Shown: positions 49,094 through 51,485 of the stretch, piece by piece
Numbering within the stretch: the first letter of the stretch is position 1
Layout: every line of letters begins with the position of its first letter
DNA from: Candidatus Woesearchaeota archaeon
GTDB lineage: Archaea; Nanobdellota; Nanobdellia; Woesearchaeales; DSVV01
Assembly (NCBI GenBank): GCA_018303075.1
Contig: JAGVYW010000042.1
Span: 1-51,485 of the forward strand
Length of the DNA stretch: 51,485 bases
Direction of reading: 5' to 3'
Program-made: the position numbers and the translations under genes
The notes under the pieces: generated by a model
What the model saw: the letters and a program-made list of their open reading frames with translations, nothing else
What the model was told of the DNA's origin: nothing
The model's database searches: none

Positions 49094-49546
49094 TTATTCC
49101 AATTCTTTGTATTTTCCTTTGTATTTATCGAAATATATTGGGTGGGTTTCTATAAACTGGCGAAAACCTGGCGGCAGCTGCTCATCTTTTTCAAGATCTT
49201 TGCAAACAATTTTTGTACCATCTAGATATTTTCCTTCATTAATCCACTTTATGGTACTGTTGTATAAAGAATTGTCAGTATTCAACTCAGGTTTTACAAA
49301 CCAGCCGCCTGTTTCAATATTGCGCTTAAAGATTGCAAAATCTGAATAGATATACTCTCCACTATCTGGCGGAGGATTTGAGAAATAGATGAAACCATCT
49401 TTTATGTATTGTATTTTTTTACTAACAATATCGCATTGTTTTAAAGAAGAAGGTAATTTTGTAGTTTGTGTAGAAATGTAATTATAACCAACTACAGATA
49501 CTACAATAATTGCAATAAGCAATACTAACACAAAGATTTTTTTCAT
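49094..49546 (-). CDS. Small exported or anchored protein, 150 aa (unknown)
   Basis: A signal-anchor (KKIFVLVLLIAIIVVSVVGY) is followed by about 125 residues outside the membrane with two Cys (KQCDIV, KIVCKD), likely one disulfide, and YIKDGFIYFSNPPPDSGEYI and GGWFVKPELNTDNSLYNSTI in the middle. The C-terminus is charged (YFDKYKGKYKELE). It stands alone with no clear operon partner; the next minus-strand gene begins 104 bases on. No family recognised. Confidence 0.68.
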   Translation of the reverse strand: MKKIFVLVLLIAIIVVSVVGYNYISTQTTKLPSSLKQCDIVSKKIQYIKDGFIYFSNPPPDSGEYIYSDFAIFKRNIETGGWFVKPELNTDNSLYNSTIKWINEGKYLDGTKIVCKDLEKDEQLPPGFRQFIETHPIYFDKYKGKYKELE

Positions 49547-49646
49547 GATTATGCACCTTAGAATTGATTGGAGTATTGATTATTTTATAAAGATTATGGA
49601 ACTATTTGCGAATTGTACTAAGAAGATTATGAGGTATCATAAAAGA

Positions 49647-49796
49647 TCATTCCTCCAAACCAAGACATTTCACTATCTCATGCTTGCATTTATTACACTG
49701 AGAAACAAAATATTCCACATCACCTGAAAAACGAGAGCCTTTGTTTTCAAGTATCCCATCACATTTCGGGCATTTCTTTTTTATTTCAAGATCCAT
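49647..49796 (-). CDS. Zinc-ribbon protein, 49 aa
   Basis: Missed by the ORF track because it is short. ATG 49796 to TGA 49647 encodes MDLEIKKKCPKCDGILENKG, then CNKCKHEIVKC: two CxxC pairs about 26 residues apart, the layout of a zinc ribbon (CPKC...CNKC). An AT-rich TATA-like stretch (about 49818-49832) precedes the start by 30 bases, fitting a leaderless transcript. Zinc ribbons of this size bind nucleic acid or act as small protein adaptors. The plus-strand ORF 49545-49727 across it is a shadow. Confidence 0.7.
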   Translation of the reverse strand: MDLEIKKKCPKCDGILENKGSRFSGDVEYFVSQCNKCKHEIVKCLGLEE

Positions 49797-49940
49797 ATGA
49801 AATGGGAATAATCGTGTATTAATAAATATTTTGCATTATCTTAATATACATACAAAGATATTTAAATATAAAAAACTATTTATGAGATATATTTAAAAAT
49901 TGAGCATTTATTTAGAACATTTATCAAAAAAGAGGTCATT

Positions 49941-51158
49941 ATGAGCACACTAATCATCATATTACTTTGTCTGTTTTTGGCATATATATTCTCTAATCTA
50001 TGCAGACATCTAAATATACCTAGAGTAATCGGACAGATTGCAGTAGGTTTACTGCTTGGAATACCTGTTATAAAAACAATGATGTTTGATAATACTTCAC
50101 TTTCAATGATTGAAAGTTTAGCACAAATTGGGGTAATATTATTGTTCTTTTTCATTGGATTGGAGATTGATATGGGTATCTTTAAAAGAGATTTTAAGGA
50201 AGCAAGCTATATCTCCTTGTTTAATACAACACTTCCATTACTGCTTGGTTTTGTTGTGTGTAACTTTCTGCTCGGTTTTTCTGTAACTGCAAGCTTAGTT
50301 ATAGCGATATCATTATCTGTCAGCGCACAAAGTGTCAGTATTGATTTTCTTGAAGAATTACGACTATTGAAAACAAGAATAGGAAATCTTATAATTACAG
50401 GCGGAGCTGTTGATGATATCTTTGAGCTTTTGTTAATCAGTATTGTTTTTTTGTTTATTGAAGGAACAACTTCACAATATGGGTTTCTCAAGCTGATAGT
50501 TGAATTATTTATATTTACAATAATAATCCTTATCTTTAAGATATATGTTATTCCAATGATTCTTCATTCTGCAGAAAGCGAGAAATCAACTGCTACATTG
50601 TTTATGGGAGCTTTGATAATTGTATTATTAATGGCAGCATTAGCTGAATTTCTTCATGTCGGTGCATTGGTTGGAGCATTGTTTGCTGGACTGACTGTCA
50701 GAAGAATCCTATTAGATGGCAAAGATAAAAAACCATGGGAAGAACATTTGATTTCTAATACTATCCATATTATCGCATTTGGATTTCTCGTACCTATGTT
50801 TTTTATCTGGATTGGATTAACAACAGATGTTCCATCAATTATTGATAATATCTGGTTAGCAATAATATTCTTTGCAATTGCCTGTGTTGGAACAATAGGC
50901 GGCACAATACTTGGAGTAATGCGCGCAAAAGGAAGCTTTAATGAAGGATTATTAATTGGAATTGGACTAAACCCAAAAGGAGATGTTGAATTAGTACTTG
51001 CTGCGTTTGCATTGCAAGCTGGAATCATCTCAAAAGGTGTGTTTTCAGCATTGGTATTAATGGCAATTGCTACTACGCTGATTTCACCTGTTTTATTCCG
51101 CTATATAATTATGAAAGAGCATATATTAAAGAAGATTAAAGCAGGATTGAAATTGTAA
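49941..51158 (+). CDS. CPA2-family Na+/H+ antiporter
   Basis: A 405-aa membrane protein of the NapA/KefB type with about 12 helices: IPRVIGQIAVGLLLGIPVI, VILLFFFIGLEIDM, SVSAQSVSIDFLEEL and the ion-site helix GGAVDDIFELLLISIVF. The Asp-Asp pair is the mark of electrogenic Na+/H+ exchangers (two protons per sodium), so the cation is more likely sodium than in the gene at 7345, which has Glu-Asp. KGDVELVLAAFALQAGII near the end is also typical. No C-terminal regulatory domain is attached. The ribosome site GAGGTC lies 5 bases before the ATG. Confidence 0.9.
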   Translation: MSTLIIILLCLFLAYIFSNLCRHLNIPRVIGQIAVGLLLGIPVIKTMMFDNTSLSMIESLAQIGVILLFFFIGLEIDMGIFKRDFKEASYISLFNTTLPLLLGFVVCNFLLGFSVTASLVIAISLSVSAQSVSIDFLEELRLLKTRIGNLIITGGAVDDIFELLLISIVFLFIEGTTSQYGFLKLIVELFIFTIIILIFKIYVIPMILHSAESEKSTATLFMGALIIVLLMAALAEFLHVGALVGALFAGLTVRRILLDGKDKKPWEEHLISNTIHIIAFGFLVPMFFIWIGLTTDVPSIIDNIWLAIIFFAIACVGTIGGTILGVMRAKGSFNEGLLIGIGLNPKGDVELVLAAFALQAGIISKGVFSALVLMAIATTLISPVLFRYIIMKEHILKKIKAGLKL

Positions 51159-51218
51159 AATGCTGATACCTACTAACGCTAAAAAAGTATTCTCCTGATA
51201 TTACTTTAATGTCTGGCA

Positions 51219-51359
51219 GTGGAAGCAAGTTTTGATGAATTTCTACAGCTATGCAGGAATCCAGCGTTTGCTGCACCTAATAAATTAATATTTAGGATGT
51301 ATGAATGTTTAATTGATAAGAAGAAGAAAGAAGAATTTAGAAAAAAGATATTTGGATAG
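51219..51359 (+). CDS. Short ORF, 46 aa, possibly a gene remnant
   Basis: Frame from GTG 51219 to TAG 51359 gives EASFDEFLQLCRNPAFAAPN and KLIFRMYECLIDKKKKEEFR, which looks like real coding sequence (helical, charged C-terminus), but there is no ribosome site and a stop lies just upstream. A separate short frame from ATG 51159 reads MLIPTNAKKVFS. Together they may be fragments of a broken gene. I recognise no family. Confidence 0.35.
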   Translation: MEASFDEFLQLCRNPAFAAPNKLIFRMYECLIDKKKKEEFRKKIFG

Positions 51360-51472
51360 TGTATTTGAATAAAAGATTTAAAAAATTCAGCCTGTCCCAC
51401 AATTCGTAAGATATAAATACTTGTTCTCGTCAGTAAATTGATAGTTTCTCGTCGTTAGAAGAGGTGATTATT

Positions 51473-51485
51473 GTGGCATATAAAC
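51473..51485 (+). CDS. Start of a gene running off the window
   Basis: A strong ribosome site (AGAGGTGATTATT) precedes GTG 51473, which would begin (V/M)AYK. A TATA-like stretch (gatataaatac) stands about 60 bases upstream, and two direct TTCTCGTC copies lie between. Only four codons are inside the window, so nothing can be said about function. Confidence 0.4.

Noticed and set aside
49019-49349. Plus-strand ORFs 49019-49225 and 49056-49349
   Set aside because: They overlap the minus-strand exported protein, which has a clear signal-anchor; the plus ORFs show no start signals or recognisable domains.

Overview
The window looks like a piece of an AT-rich archaeal chromosome, most likely from a DPANN-type lineage (Woesearchaeota-like; inferred from gene content, not from a marker tree). 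Archaeal signs are PCNA, an RPA-type single-strand binding protein, an archaeal RNase J, TATA boxes about 25-30 bases before many start codons (leaderless genes), a DUF131 membrane protein and many short surface proteins with one membrane anchor. There is no rRNA, insertion sequence, phage or CRISPR array. One tRNA gene, tRNA-Leu(CAA), is present.

Layout. 1-7.2 kb: tail of gyrA, a wHTH-nucleotidyltransferase with a shortened HEPN partner, a DUF131 protein, a lipid kinase, the tldD/tldE protease pair with two tiny membrane proteins upstream, and a TRAM-protein operon. 7.3-16.8 kb: a CPA2 antiporter, an RNA m5U methyltransferase, a Fic protein with a striking operator array, PCNA, RNase J directly downstream of a DUF4258/zinc-finger-AbrB toxin-antitoxin pair, tRNA-Leu, and an operon of three coiled-coil proteins. 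16.9-26.4 kb: pyrimidine cluster carA-(Nudix remnant)-carB-(pyrB remnant)-pyrD-pyrCE, then a VapBC pair and pyrF. 26.4-35.2 kb: two very large exported proteins on the minus strand, a 1647-residue Cys-rich surface protein and a subtilisin-like protease.

35.3-45.2 kb, plus strand: one tight operon and the most striking part of the window. A wHTH regulator with a ruined nucleotidyltransferase domain is followed by membrane-anchored proteins whose folds are those of bacterial cell-wall enzymes: an Amidase_3-like protein that has lost two zinc ligands, an alpha/beta hydrolase fused to a MepA-like (M74/LAS) endopeptidase with an intact metal site, and a 1193-residue protein joining a degenerate calcineurin-like phosphoesterase to a lytic-transglycosylase (SLT) domain. 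I read it as a cell-surface module for contact with, or attack on, bacterial walls, or as such enzymes reused as binding proteins. 45.3-51.5 kb: RPA, a coiled-coil protein, small membrane proteins, a zinc-ribbon protein and a second CPA2 antiporter.

Two genome-wide habits stand out. First, several genes lack the part that would make them work while their ends remain in frame: HEPN, Nudix, PyrB, and a relic of a second TldD tail. Either genome erosion or assembly of deletion variants could explain this. Second, at least seven hairpins share a near-constant 11-base loop (tcgcttcgctc-like) but have unrelated, perfectly paired stems; two lie inside coding sequence. A further set of palindromes shares the stem core TGTATTTTT/AAAAATACA.
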